Under the pieces are notes generated by a model, which worked only from the letters and a program-made list of their open reading frames with translations, was not told where the DNA came from and ran no database searches. A stretch of 64,000 nucleotides of DNA from Branchiostoma floridae. Its lineage: Eukaryota; Chordata; Leptocardii; Amphioxiformes; Branchiostomatidae. The position numbers and the translations under genes are program-made. Where the stretch lies: assembly GCF_000003815.2 (NCBI RefSeq), contig NC_049997.1, positions 4,323,437-4,387,436 of the forward strand, written 5' to 3'. Shown here piece after piece: positions 1-10,923 of this stretch (positions are counted from its first letter, which is position 1; each line of letters opens with the position of its first letter).

Positions 1-659
1 CTCTTGCCAGTCGTTGCCCACATTTTCAGAAATACGCAACGGACGAGGCCTCCAAAAAAAAAAAAAACGTACGGACAAGTTGCACGTACGGCGGGTTGTG
101 TCCTTTGCTTAAATAGTGCCTTGCCCTTTCCCAAGGATAGAACATCGGTAGTCAAGGACTTCGAAGCAATGGTCGACCTCTGGGTTCTGGACAAAACACA
201 CAGCCGTAACGTCAACATGATGCCAACATAGAAAAAAAAGACGATATGTCTATATTTCAAGCATTGAGCCCACGTTATAAACAACCGCCAGAATGACCAT
301 ATTCACCTTTTGACTGCTATAAAAACCTAATTGAAATGCCGGTTTCATTACTCCGACCATATATCCCCAGAGATATAGGAAGACGATTATGTAAACTATG
401 TTAGCCATGCTCCCCATTGGACTCATCACGCATTTAGATTTTAACATAATTTTGATACTATTTGTCATTATTTTTCAGGTAACTCCCGAGTGGTGAGTGT
501 TGCTGGAATAATTTGCAGCATACGGACACCCATGTGAACAGCAGTCGCACTGCTGCAGATAGTGACATCACGACCGAGCACACTGCACTGGCAGTATGTG
601 AAAAAATCATCCACAGATCTTTTGACCGCCCTTCTTAAGAACAATTGACACACACAAGT
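1..659. other. Region upstream of receptor gene A
   Basis: No coding exon is recognised here. Positions 67-109 match the right half of a MITE found complete at 59673-59888. A pyrimidine-rich acceptor-like site ending in CAG at 476-478 lies 181 bases before the gene A start codon. It could be the 3' splice site joining a non-coding first exon to the signal-peptide exon, which would then run from 479 to 732. That is inference; no TATA box or initiator was identified. Confidence 0.4.
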
Positions 660-732
660 ATGGATCCCTGGATCTTCACTGTACTTGCAGTTCTACTTGT
701 GACCACTGTCCATTGTCTGAATGAGACAGAAG
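660..732 (+). CDS. Gene A exon 1: signal peptide
   Basis: The ATG opens a hydrophobic leader (MDPWIFTVLAVLLVTTVHC) that ends in Glu and one base of the next codon before a GTAAGT donor. The 73-bp length and phase 1 end are identical to gene B exon 1. The link to exon 2 is by phase and position only, since intron 1 is about 5.8 kb. Confidence 0.8.
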
Positions 733-3700
733 GTAAGTTAAGTTTGTATCTTTAAATTTTACCATATAAATATAAGTGAAGATATTGTTTTCGTTGTGGT
801 ATAATACGTTGAGTTAAATTTTATAACTCAATTAATATTCTTGATAACGCTGAAAAATTAATGTTGAAATGATGGTGATATTTAGCTGATATATTACGTC
901 GTAGGCGAATGTACCTGCCATACAATGCAGATATGAAAATATTTGAATAGTTATAGCTTGCATTTGTTATCCATTCCAACAATGCTCTCCAGGAGATTTT
1001 TTGGAACACAGCTGTACCGGAAATCGTTACCGAATAGAGGTCTATCGAAAATGAAAAAATAAGGAAAAGGAACGAAAAGGAACGCATACATCGTTACCGT
1101 CTTTATCGTAGGCCGTCGTGCAATATCAACGTGGTAAAATTTTTAAATTGCAGGCAGCGACAGTACCAATCCGAAGAAGACTCTAACGTAGCCTATCTGG
1201 ATATTAGGACCACAGCCTAATTTCTACGACAAAAGCACAAACGTCCACCTCATATCGTACGGCGACCGCACGAACAGACCCTTACTATCCTTGAGTGTAG
1301 ATTTCCAAGATCCCAATTGCATAGATATTTTCGTTTATGGGTCAAGATCCTTATGACCGTAAAAGGTTTATGGACCTTACTTGAAATAGCAACCGTAGCA
1401 ACCTGTATAGGCAAGTGAATGGTAGTAGGGGTTTAGCTTTGACTAGTTTGCGTTGCGCCTTTCTCGGTTTCCTAAGATTGACCTTTAAATTTTACTGCAA
1501 ATGGTGTACGTCACGCAAAAAACGGGAAGTATTTGCAAAATCTGATATACTAAAACTTTCCAGAGAAACGCTTATTTCGCCATGATGACACATCATTTAA
1601 ATAGATATATAAGATAACTTTACTTGCAACGTAAATTAGTATTACAGACAAGTGAACTATTTGAAAAATCTGGTCCTGAAACTTAAATATGAAATGCTTT
1701 GATTTACTATATATATATAATTATACTTTTGCAGAAAACAAAACAGATATTATTATAAATTTAGATCAGATTCTACGACAACGCTTTTCAATTACAATAA
1801 ACGGTATCAAAAATAGATGAATACGTTTAAGATTTTGTAAGGGCTACTGAAAGGCATATATATCATTGTTTCTCATTGTCTGCTCGGTGTCAATTGCATT
1901 CGGGAGATTATAATCAACAGCAATTTGGTAATGGCTTAGATTTAAATCCGTGGCAATCCATTTACGCAGTTTTAAATAATCTAAGTGTTTTAGATTATAC
2001 CGATGATCTTTACATGACATTCCTGTTTTCGTTGTCAAGACAAAAAATCGTTTTAGCTGAACTTTCTAAAGAATACCATAGAAGTGCCATCAATGTCGCC
2101 ATATGCTTTTAATGATGATCTTTCACCCTGGAGGTTTGTATGTATATTGATGATTCTTTTCATGGAATCTAGGCTGGAACATGTCTGAAAATTACAAAAA
2201 TTTGAATTGAAGCACTGTAAATTAAAATCTAGAGCTAGCAAGGAAGACGTATTTGATATTTCTCACCATTGGACAGCCAGGTTACTAATGAATGATTACT
2301 TTCCTTAAATCATTTTCTGAACGAATCTACGACCAGTTTACGGGGGCGGGTACAGATGGATGATTATCTTCCTGGAATCGGGGTTAAAAATTTATAAATA
2401 TTTCTAAAAAAAGTCAACATTTAGATATCAACTGCTATCAGGAGCGGTGATTGGATTTTGTTACCAGAATTGAAGACAATTGGTGAGGAGGTTAAAGATC
2501 GATGGTTCATTCCCTGGAATCTAGGTTGAAACATCCTGCAAATTCCTGGAATCATAAATGACATCTCTAGTGCTATCAAGGTCAATGGTTTGGTTATCAC
2601 CGGGGGGGCGAAGGGGTGACAGATGGATGAATTTTTCCGTAGAATATCAAATGAAGCAGGCCTAAAGATTGTATGTCGTGCTGAAACATTTTAAATCATA
2701 TAGAGCTATTAACACTGACAGGACTTACTTCTTGGAAGAAAATATTTCTTTGAGGAAGCAAATCAAGATAAACAAGAAAAAGCATGTTTGGCAGTGTAAG
2801 AGAACGAATCTCAAATCGTCTTAAAAACTTAACAAGCAAAATTTTGCTTGCCCCGTGGACAAACATATTTTTCTAAGATTTCTTAGGGACAGAATTATTT
2901 TCTTCCTGGAGGATAAATTTTCTGTGAGGAAGCAAAACAAGATAAACAAGGAAAGGCATTTTTGGCAGTGAAGGTCGACGCATTGTTGATTTCTGACAGA
3001 ATCTACCACCGGGGGCCAGGGAACTACAGATTAATGATCCTCTTCCCAGAATTTGGGTCACCTGCCATGTTTATGACCGAAATATTCAGCAACCCTCCTA
3101 TGTAATTATTACGACCCTAGCATTAAATCAGCCAAGATATACGGCAATTTAATGTCCTGGAACGTCGAATAGTCGTTGTACCTTTTACAGGTTAATCGCT
3201 AGATTTCACCACACTATTATGACTAGGCTATTAACCCATTACAGATACCCCTTTGAAAACTAATAAATCACTGTATATTACAACGGAAGTCAAAATATAC
3301 CTTGCTACAATCATGAGTTCGTGATACTGCTGTACGCCCTAGTTTTATACTTTTATTATTTATCAATGTGGTAGGGGCTTGTTGTGGCTATAGTTATGAG
3401 TTACTACTAGAGGTTCTGTTGCTCAAATCCCTAGTAATAATTTGCAATGATTTGACGTTAAGGGATGCATCCTACGACTTTACTGCCTCACACAACTCAA
3501 TAAAGCGAGTGTCTAGCTCCCGTAAAGTACGTCCTCTTGCATTGGATATAACGTTAAAGCTCCCGCGTTTGTTAAAAAAGAACGACACCTCGAGCACATC
3601 AAGACTTATCTTAATTACACTTATCAAGAAGAGATACGGAACCAACCCTTTGTAAGTGTATAAAAGCTTAATCTATCATTGTATCTGTTGAAGAAAAGTT

Positions 3701-6700
3701 GTGTGGTATACACAAAAACAATTTGCTACGCGAAACAAATAAAACATAAAAAGTCGCAAACAGTCAGCAATCTTTGAAGCACCAAAAGAATCGACAAAAA
3801 ATTGCAACATCAAAACAGCCTATAGAATTAAATGTCGCAGACGCTCGGTACTACCACCGATAGTTCAGCAATAATAAAATCTTTATTGCAAAACGTACTC
3901 TATTTTTCTATCATCTTTTAATCTGGCCCGAAAAGGGAAAAGACATTACATTCAACACGGAGTCATTCCAGCTTCTAAAAATCGATATTTGCGAAGTGCT
4001 TGGGGCTATGCGAAAAACCAAACTTATATGTATATTTCATGGATGTAGACAGCCAGTGGGCCTATAGGCATAGTTTATGACATGCGCTTCTGTAAGGTAA
4101 GATTGGAATAGCAAAGCAAAGTTTACCATGGCCATAGATAAGGGCCACATTGACTTGATTATATGAATGGCATCCGCGCTCACATTTTATTTTTTCTCAG
4201 TTTAATAAGAAATATGAATACTTTGAGTTGTGAATCTCAAAAACATTTCTTTGCCATAACTTTGTGATATTGAATGGCGGATAATATTAAATCTTCCCAG
4301 GTTTAGAGATTCTAGAAGAATTTAGTCGATCTACAGGGACATCGCTATGTGTATACAGTATATACACGTTTCAAATTTAACGGAAGAGCTAGTGCTTAAA
4401 ACAAAATCGTAAAACTTGAAAATTCACGACGAGGGGCATACACAGTTGGATTGCCTGCAACCCTGAAAGCTCGTATAAACTAACGAATGCTTCTAACGAA
4501 GTTGCAGATTGTACGAGTAAACCTGATCACAAAATCTCTGAGAGTATTATTGGCTATGATTAATGTACACCAGCAAGCGCATTATTCCTGGAAGTGACCG
4601 TCTGTCACCTTTCTCCAGGAAATTATGACTAACTCACATTGTACTGTAGCATAGGTGTCGCTGCTTGCAGATGCGGTCCCAAACGTTAGTTAGGCACCCT
4701 TTCCACTTAACGGTGATCGCGCCGCTCTCTCTGCGACCTGAATGGGATATGTGTATCCTTCGCTTTGACACTGAGTATATCATACAAAATATAAAAGCGT
4801 GACCGAGAAGACAACAAAACACACAAAGTGTAAAAAGATTCGTTTCTTTTCTACATAATTCGTTGAGTGGTGTGTCAAATTTAAGGTCACAGAGAGAGCA
4901 CGGCGAGAACGCCGTCCTAGTGGGAAGGGGGTATAACAGCCAAATATCTACACTTTTATTATGGATTCTGTCCCACACGTCACGTGACTAAGTATAAATC
5001 CATATCATCAAGGTACATACCTGAAGTGGATTCACTGACTTACGAGCGTGATGAAACTACTCACGGCGGAATGGTTAAGAATTCATGACTAGTAATCTAT
5101 CAGTGGAGAACGAATCAGGGCATCGTAAAGTTAAACCTGCCCATACCGGCACGTTCCTTATATAAACGGAGTACTCGTAGGATACGAATAAGGTCGGTGA
5201 CTTGACGATGGGTACTAAATGTTGAAGTGATTCTCGTCATTGCCTATTCCTGCCAAATGACATTAATCAAAATATCTATATAAGCTTTTAAAGTAGCATT
5301 CTTTATTATAATGGTGAATTACATAGTATAATGCTTAATGTCACAGAATGAAATACTCTTATGTTTGTTTTTGCTATTGTTAATGGTGAATTAGTACCTT
5401 GAGTTCCAGGATTTTTAATCTTCATCAAAAATAATGTTAAACTTTAAAAGTGACATAAATTATTATGCCACAATTTCTCCAGTAACTGATACATCACAGA
5501 GACACAAAACACATGAAAATGTTTTTAACGGCCCTCTGCCAGCTCTTCGTTTATTTGTAGCAATTATATCAAAATTATTTGACGGAAATATCTGAAAATT
5601 CTATCAACAATTTCTTAAGTTCTACTGATTACAAATAAAAAAGAAAAATAACTTAACACTAGCCAATTCGGTTGACCACTAAAATCATAACCTTCTTGGT
5701 GAAGGTAAAATCATTCGGCCTGCCTATTCACTAACGTTAGGTAATCTTTATCCGTGGGTTGACCTTTATCCGTTGTCTTTAAAAACAGCACATTTAGGAG
5801 TATTAAGTCTGCGGACTGTGGTTTTTAATTTGCAATATTTTCAAAATGTTCCGATTTGAAACCACTGTCCGTTGACTTCATATCCATGAATACGTTTTTT
5901 TTACAAACAACGAATATAAGTTACCCTCGCATAAAGGTGAACCAGCGTTACACTGCAACCGGAAGTAATATAACCGCTGCGGCGTGTAAGAGATATGGTA
6001 AAAGATACCTAGCTAAAGATACTCTTACTGACGGAATTCGAAGAGTTAACGATATGCCATACTTATCAGCTACAGAGCTACAGTTTTGACATGTCCTGTG
6101 ATTTTCAGTACAAGACGAGATCAAGGGCTACAGGAGTAATCTTACAACACCATTCATCATACAAGACGTGAGATAGATTACATGTCCCTCAGAGTAGGTC
6201 TTACAAAGCATCTTGAGGGACTACTTTAGCTGTGATTGAATTTGCTCTAGGCCTATCAAACCGGGGTGCTGCCCTGTGGTGTAATTAAAGAACGAAAGTG
6301 GTAGATAGTGCGTAAAAGTGCAGCCAACGGTCCGATAAGAGCATTGACGTTTTAGAGTTGACGGAGGGGGAGGGGGGCAAGATTCTCAAGGTCAGAAATT
6401 GAATTGAAGACATCAATGTAGGAAGTTATCAACATTACAGATATAGTGCGAAGAAATTCTTGACCAAAATTGTGCTTTACCAATATTTTTTACCACTCAT
6501 ATCTATCAAATTAGAAATCTTCTTGGAAGAAGATGCGTCTGGATCTGGTTCGGGAGTTGAGCCCAGGAGCCCAGACATCGGCAGCGAGCTCCGACACTTT
6601 CTAGTCGGGAACTACGACAGCAGTGTCCGGTCGGTCCGCAATGCAAGGCAGGCTACGGAAGTCAAGGTGGACGTGGCACTAAGGCAGGTCCTACGATTGG

Positions 6701-9700
6701 TATGTATGCCGTTGTAGAAATTCTTTAGTCACGTATGTACATAGATAATAGGATTTTCATCAAGCAGTGACTACATTTTAAAGTTAAACACGCGTACATC
6801 CAAATTCTGTGCGAACCTGAACTGCAAGGATGGCTGGGAGCTGCCCAAGTCCTACTTACCCACCCCTTCTCCGCAAGGAGGGAAAGAAGATCTACGCAAG
6901 TCTCGACCTAGTTCTCGCAACTCTCGCGAGAACTGGGTCATTCCGTGATCAAGATGGACTGATAGCCTTCGAACATTTGGAGGTACGTGTGTTTACCTTT
7001 AAAAAGTAGTCACTGCTTGATTAAAAATTCTATTTACTTGTATGTATGCGTCTACTCTCCACCGTTATGTGTGGTTCTGAAAAGGGGTGTGTCAACGTAT
7101 AGAAATCCGATAAAAGGTCTTGTTCAGATCCATGATATCAGGTCCAGGTTCGGATCTGAAACTGGACCTGATTATCTGTTAAAACTTTTGAGAAAAACTT
7201 TTGAGAGATTCTCAAAACAATGGTCAATTTGGCTACTAAGGAATCTGTTAGGTGGAGTATCCAACTCCCACTGGCGTTCAATGTGAATATTATTAAGAAG
7301 CAGTCAGCTTTGCCTTAAGGAACATATTAAACCTGAGCCGATATTCAAATTCAATATGGCTGAAATAAATGCATAGCAGTTTCAGCTGTAAAAATACAAT
7401 GTTGCTGTTATCATCAATAGGTATCTGCCAGAGGCAATACATGCGTCAACGCAATATTATTCCGCTAGAGGCGTTGCTGCATCGTAATCTGTCAATAAAC
7501 GTTATGACCGATAAAGATATATGACCGCTGCAGGTATTACTTCAAAATTATCTTAAACGAAGCTTTATAACAGGTACCTTATCATTAACCTCACCATACA
7601 TGTACAAACGTTGGCTATTTGTCAAACTTCAAAAGATAATTGTGAAAAAGTCATATCTTGTGTCATTACAGTCGGAGCGGGACCAAATACTAACAACAGT
7701 GCTTTGGGTTAGACTGGTAAGTTGGTAGTTACTTCTTTTTTAATGTCATTAAACACAGCACGACTCTACCCTCCCAACACTATCACAGGCTGCCCCATGA
7801 TTCAACATATCTTGTTGCATCGTGAATAGCATGTCAAAGTTGAGGGCTCATGGGACATAAAAGACGCAATTTTGAACATGGTATTAAGAACATACCATGC
7901 TGGTCTTTCATTCAGACATACAAAGTAGGGGAATAGTACATTTTCTTCTTCATCCCAGCTGTGGACAGACGAGTTTCTGAGGTGGTACCCAGAAGAACAT
8001 GGCGGCCAAAGTGTCATCAGGATCCCGTGTAAAGACATCTGGCTTCCCGATATCTACTTATACAACAAGTAAGTAAAATTCTATGGGCATTTGGACTCAT
8101 TACTTCTTGTGTGAAGGGGATATAAGGTCAATTTGGAATTCCGACCCGAATGGCCCCGAATGTGGCACGAATTTTGCAAATACTTCATTCCGGCTGGTTC
8201 TGCTTAGTTGCTGCTAATTTGGTTTCAGTGTACATTACCTATTCTTCTAATGGAATCCGGTCAGATACCAGGCTTACAAGAGCTGAAATCTCAGCCCAGT
8301 TTAACAGATCTTCCCCAAGGTATACTGTACTCCGGGCCATGGCTAAGGCTCTGCGAAGGAGAAGTATGTGTACTAGGAACTGCTATATAGCTTATACTCA
8401 TGTCATTTCTATGAACACAGCGCTGATGAGATTAGTACCGGGAAGCTTGGTCACCTGACAGACGTGATTGTCCAATCAAACGGGCTGGTGGAGTGGCCTC
8501 AGCCCCTGACGGCCAAGACGTCGTGTGACATCAACACCAGATTCTTCCCCTTCGATCATCAGCAGTGCGAGCTCCTGCTGGGTTCCTGGAGTTACGACGG
8601 CACACAAATCAACTTCACTCATCTGTAAGTTTAAAAACAACCATAATGACTATTTGTGTGCAGAGAAGCTATCCGTTTCAAGGCCGTTATTTTCAGGCTC
8701 ATGAATATACTTCTTAACATTCACCGACAAAAAGAAAACAATTCTCCTTCTAACTTCACAAAACCCACACATGATAGAAAAGGTGGGATCTTTCGTCTTC
8801 CACTGTCTTCGAAAAAGGAGTCGAACCCAATATTGTGCAATAACCCAGGACCTAGAGTTAGCTTTTACTAGTTTTAGACTAGAGTAGACACCTTTGATAT
8901 TGTTTTTTGCTTTGTCTGAATCTCTCATGATACCTGCAATTAGCCCACGGGCAAGAATTTGCAATAAACATTATACTATAAGATTTTTAAAGTTCCAGCT
9001 ATTTCTTGACTGTCTTCACACTTTCTGTTTGAAGGCATACGGATATGCTAAATAATGATATGTTATGTGACTTGAACGGGTTAAAAAAGAAACCTTGCGC
9101 AGTGCGATTACCCTTAAGATTTTGATGGCTACTTGTTACACGGTCGTAACATTCTATGCAAATTTTACGCGTTTGTAATTAGTTAAAGATTTTTAGCTAC
9201 GCATGCGCAACGAGGTGTATTTTTGCTGGTATATCAAAGTCAAAAGCCAAATTAGAACAAAACACGTTTCGAAATATATTAAGCATTCTCTAAAGATGAA
9301 CGGTAAAAGGGGTTTCACCTTATGATCCAAAATGCATATCGTTGTGCATACGCAGGTAAAATCGTGAACAGGCTTATAAGAGATGTTGACTTTCTTCTCT
9401 ACAGGGTGCCTTACGGCGACACCTCTGACATCATAGAAAACGGGGAGTGGGAGTTGCTGAGTATGTCTGTGTACAGAGAACTGAACTACTATTCCTGCTG
9501 TAGTAACCCCTATCCTAACGTTCGCTATGTCATGCGACTTCGCCGCAAAGCCGACTACTATATCTTCACATACGTGCTTCCCTGCCTGTCATGCCTGGTC
9601 ATTGTGCTGGGAGGATTCTTCCTGCCTACGAACGCCGCCGTGCGGATTCAGTTGGAAGTGACTTCACTGCTCGCACTCACAGTGTACCTGCTGATGATAC

Positions 9701-9888
9701 AAGAGAACATGCCACCTTCTTCTGGGGATGTGTCGATTCTAGGCAAGTATACTATGTGATACCTTTGATTTGTTCGTGTGTTTGTGGTGGTTTTTTTTAG
9801 TGTGTGTGTGTGTGTGCGTGCGTATGTGTATGTGTGTGTGTATTTATGTATGTGTATGTGTGTGTGTGTGTGTGTGTATTTATGTATA

Positions 9889-9928
<40 letters not shown>

Positions 9929-10896
9929 GTTTGTAGTGGCTAGCTGGTTGGCTTATGGGTCGATTAGTTGATTGCTTGCTTGATTTTTGTTCGCTTGTAA
10001 GGTTTTTTTTGGTTGGTTGATTGATTTGTTGGTTGGCAGATTGTTGATTTGTTAATTACTTGGTTTGTATGTTGTTTTGTTGGTGCTTTTTTTCAGAGGA
10101 TGTTTTGTATTAAATCATATGCAGATCTCTAATCTGCAAATATAGACATGTAATGTGAACATAGCGTCACAGATATAGCAAGATTTTGCCTGCTCCGTTT
10201 AAGTTATCTAATTTTTGCGATAAGCCTACCTCTGGAATAAAGAAATGATGGTCTTACCTATTCTTATCTTCTTTAGGAGAGTTTTACACAGGGTCCATAA
10301 TCATAGTGGGGATGGCAACTCTCGCGACAGTCTGCGTGATCAGAATCCACGAGAGTGACGAGGAAGTTCCAAATTGGCTGAAAAGACTCCTGGAGTCCCC
10401 CTTGCTGACCAGTGTGGTAGTGCAGGGGCAAAAGGAACAGGCTACGCCTACAAAAGTGCCGCCTACGTGTGAGAACACCCTCAAGTCTGCGAGCGAAGAC
10501 AGTGTGATGAACGCTCACACAAATGGTCACGTGATCTCTGGCGAAGGTCTCGCGTTGCGCTGCGAGAACGGCTCCGCGAAGGGAGACTGTCAAAATGGCG
10601 ACTGCCAAACCCCGGACGACCCGGATCGAGATATCCCCGACACTTGTAGCACTGCCACGCCCGAGCCCGACGACAACGCCGCGAACAAAGCACGACAGAC
10701 CGACGACAAACTGGCGAATGTGTTGTCGTTGCTGGAGGCACATCTAGAGGCCAAGAAGACCAATCGAGTCAGGAAAAAGCTGTGGCATAAGACTGCGATT
10801 TGGATGAACCGGATCCTGTGGCTGTGCCTCCTCGTGTCCAGTATCTCTTCATCCATCGCCATCTTTTATCCGGCCGTTAAACAGTACAACCGCTGA
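660..10896 (+). CDS. Receptor gene A: nicotinic-type Cys-loop ligand-gated ion channel subunit (7 exons)
   Basis: Exons are 660-732, 6515-6699, 7672-7716, 7959-8068, 8421-8624, 9405-9742 and 10277-10896; all phases join, giving about 524 residues. Seen in the protein: signal peptide (1-20); loop D Trp98; WLPD motif with loop A Tyr136; Cys-loop Cys173-Cys187 with 13 residues between; loop B Trp194 in SWSYDG; loop C Tyr235, Cys237-Cys238, Tyr242; M1 about 257-279, M2 287-306, M3 322-342, a long M3-M4 loop, and M4 498-516. The vicinal cysteines make it alpha-type, and Trp98 means the complementary face is also present, so a homomer is possible. By family it would be a pentameric neurotransmitter-gated channel in the plasma membrane. 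Oddities: the -1' position before M2 is Val285, where cation channels carry Glu; M2 4' is Glu290; intron 6 begins with GC. The nearest vertebrate relatives by eye are alpha7/alpha9-like, but no orthologue is claimed. Confidence 0.92.
733..6514 (+). other. Gene A intron 1
   Basis: A 5.8-kb intron with no recognised exon. Positions 2149-3060 repeat a degenerate GATGATT...CTGGAATC motif at irregular spacing of 70-400 bases, and 2734-2972 holds a clearer 175-bp-period duplication. A LINE-like 3' tail in minus orientation (TTTATTGCAAAAC) is near 3885. Positions 4770-4870 resemble 63043-63140, and 4640-4690 share a GCAGCGACACCTA motif (inverted) with 26222-26260 and 56740-56785, so these are dispersed repeats. 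Confidence 0.5.
2734..2972 (+). repeat. Two-copy local duplication, 175-bp spacing
   Basis: A roughly 65-base block beginning TGGAAGAAAATATTTCT at 2734 recurs at 2909 with about 80 percent identity, both ending in GGCAGTG. It lies in gene A intron 1. Confidence 0.7.
6515..6699 (+). CDS. Gene A exon 2: N-terminal ligand-binding domain
   Basis: Encodes the first helix and first beta strand of the extracellular domain (LRHFLVGNYDSSVRSVRN, then EVKVDVALRQVL), a standard nicotinic N-terminus. The donor is GTATGT. Two in-phase acceptors are possible, at 6515 and 6530; the second drops five residues. The Gly/Ser-rich acidic lead-in makes this exon longer than the 122-bp gene B equivalent. Confidence 0.82.
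7125..7285 (+). repeat. Fragment of the hAT-type MITE seen at 56115-56549
   Basis: Runs of CAGGTCCAGGTT and ACTGGACCTGAT followed by CAATGGTC and GGTGGAGTAT are shared in order with 56150-56285. The ends are not preserved here. It lies in gene A intron 2. Confidence 0.6.
7672..7716 (+). CDS. Gene A exon 3: loop D exon (45 bp)
   Basis: A 45-bp exon between an ACAG acceptor and a GTAAGT donor, encoding SERDQILTTVLWVRL. The same 45-bp exon occurs in vertebrate nicotinic subunit genes and in gene B. Trp98 corresponds to the complementary-face loop D Trp. Confidence 0.93.
7959..8068 (+). CDS. Gene A exon 4: loop A exon (110 bp)
   Basis: A 110-bp exon, the family's usual length. It starts with LWTDEFLRWYP and ends with DIWLPDIYLYN plus two bases of an Asn codon, before a GTAAGT donor. 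It contains the conserved WxPD motif and loop A Tyr136. Confidence 0.94.
8421..8624 (+). CDS. Gene A exon 5: Cys-loop exon
   Basis: Encodes the family signature: Cys173, 13 residues including FFPFD, then Cys187, followed by LLLGSWSYDG with loop B Trp194. N202-F-T is a possible glycosylation site. It ends after two bases of Leu206 with a GTAAGT donor. Gene B has no intron at this point and instead splits inside the Cys-loop. Confidence 0.95.
8930..8972 (+). mobile_element. LINE 3' tail remnant
   Basis: Contains GCAATTAGCCCACGGGCAAG followed by ATTTGCAATAAA, the 3' end signature that also appears at 37975-38025 (minus), 40723-40800 (minus) and 43145-43195. It lies in gene A intron 5. Confidence 0.55.
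9405..9742 (+). CDS. Gene A exon 6: loop C, M1 and M2
   Basis: Encodes NGEWELL, loop C with NYYSCCSNPYP, M1 and M2. The acceptor is CTCTACAG. The exon must end after ATTCTAG for the phase to fit exon 7, so the intron starts GCAAGT, a GC-type donor. The gene B exon ends at the same codon with a normal GT. The M1-M2 linker and M2 start read PTNAAVRIQLE, giving Val at -1' (9640-9642). Confidence 0.95.
9799..9923 (+). repeat. (GT)n microsatellite in gene A intron 6
   Basis: Runs of GT interrupted by ATTTATGTATGT. It begins 57 bases after the GC-type donor of the same intron. Confidence 0.95.
10277..10896 (+). CDS. Gene A exon 7: M3, cytoplasmic loop, M4 and stop
   Basis: Begins with EFYTGSIIIVGMATLATV (M3), followed by a variable hydrophilic loop of about 150 residues rich in Asp, Asn and Thr, then M4 (ILWLCLLVSSISSSIAIF), a short YPAVKQYNR tail and a TGA stop. 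The loop is about 34 residues longer than in gene B and poorly conserved, as is usual for the M3-M4 loop. Confidence 0.93.
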
Positions 10897-10917
10897 TATC
10901 TATGGAAACGAGTCGAA

Positions 10918-10923
10918 AATAAA
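10918..10923 (+). promoter_or_regulatory. Possible poly(A) signal of gene A
   Basis: An AATAAA lies 22 bases after the stop codon. If used, the 3' UTR would be very short. Further AATAAA-like sequences may be used instead. Confidence 0.35.

Noticed and set aside
250-468. 72-codon hydrophobic minus-strand frame before gene A
   Set aside because: It has membrane-like stretches but no family match I recognise, is AT-rich and has no clear splice context. It does not resemble receptor M4.
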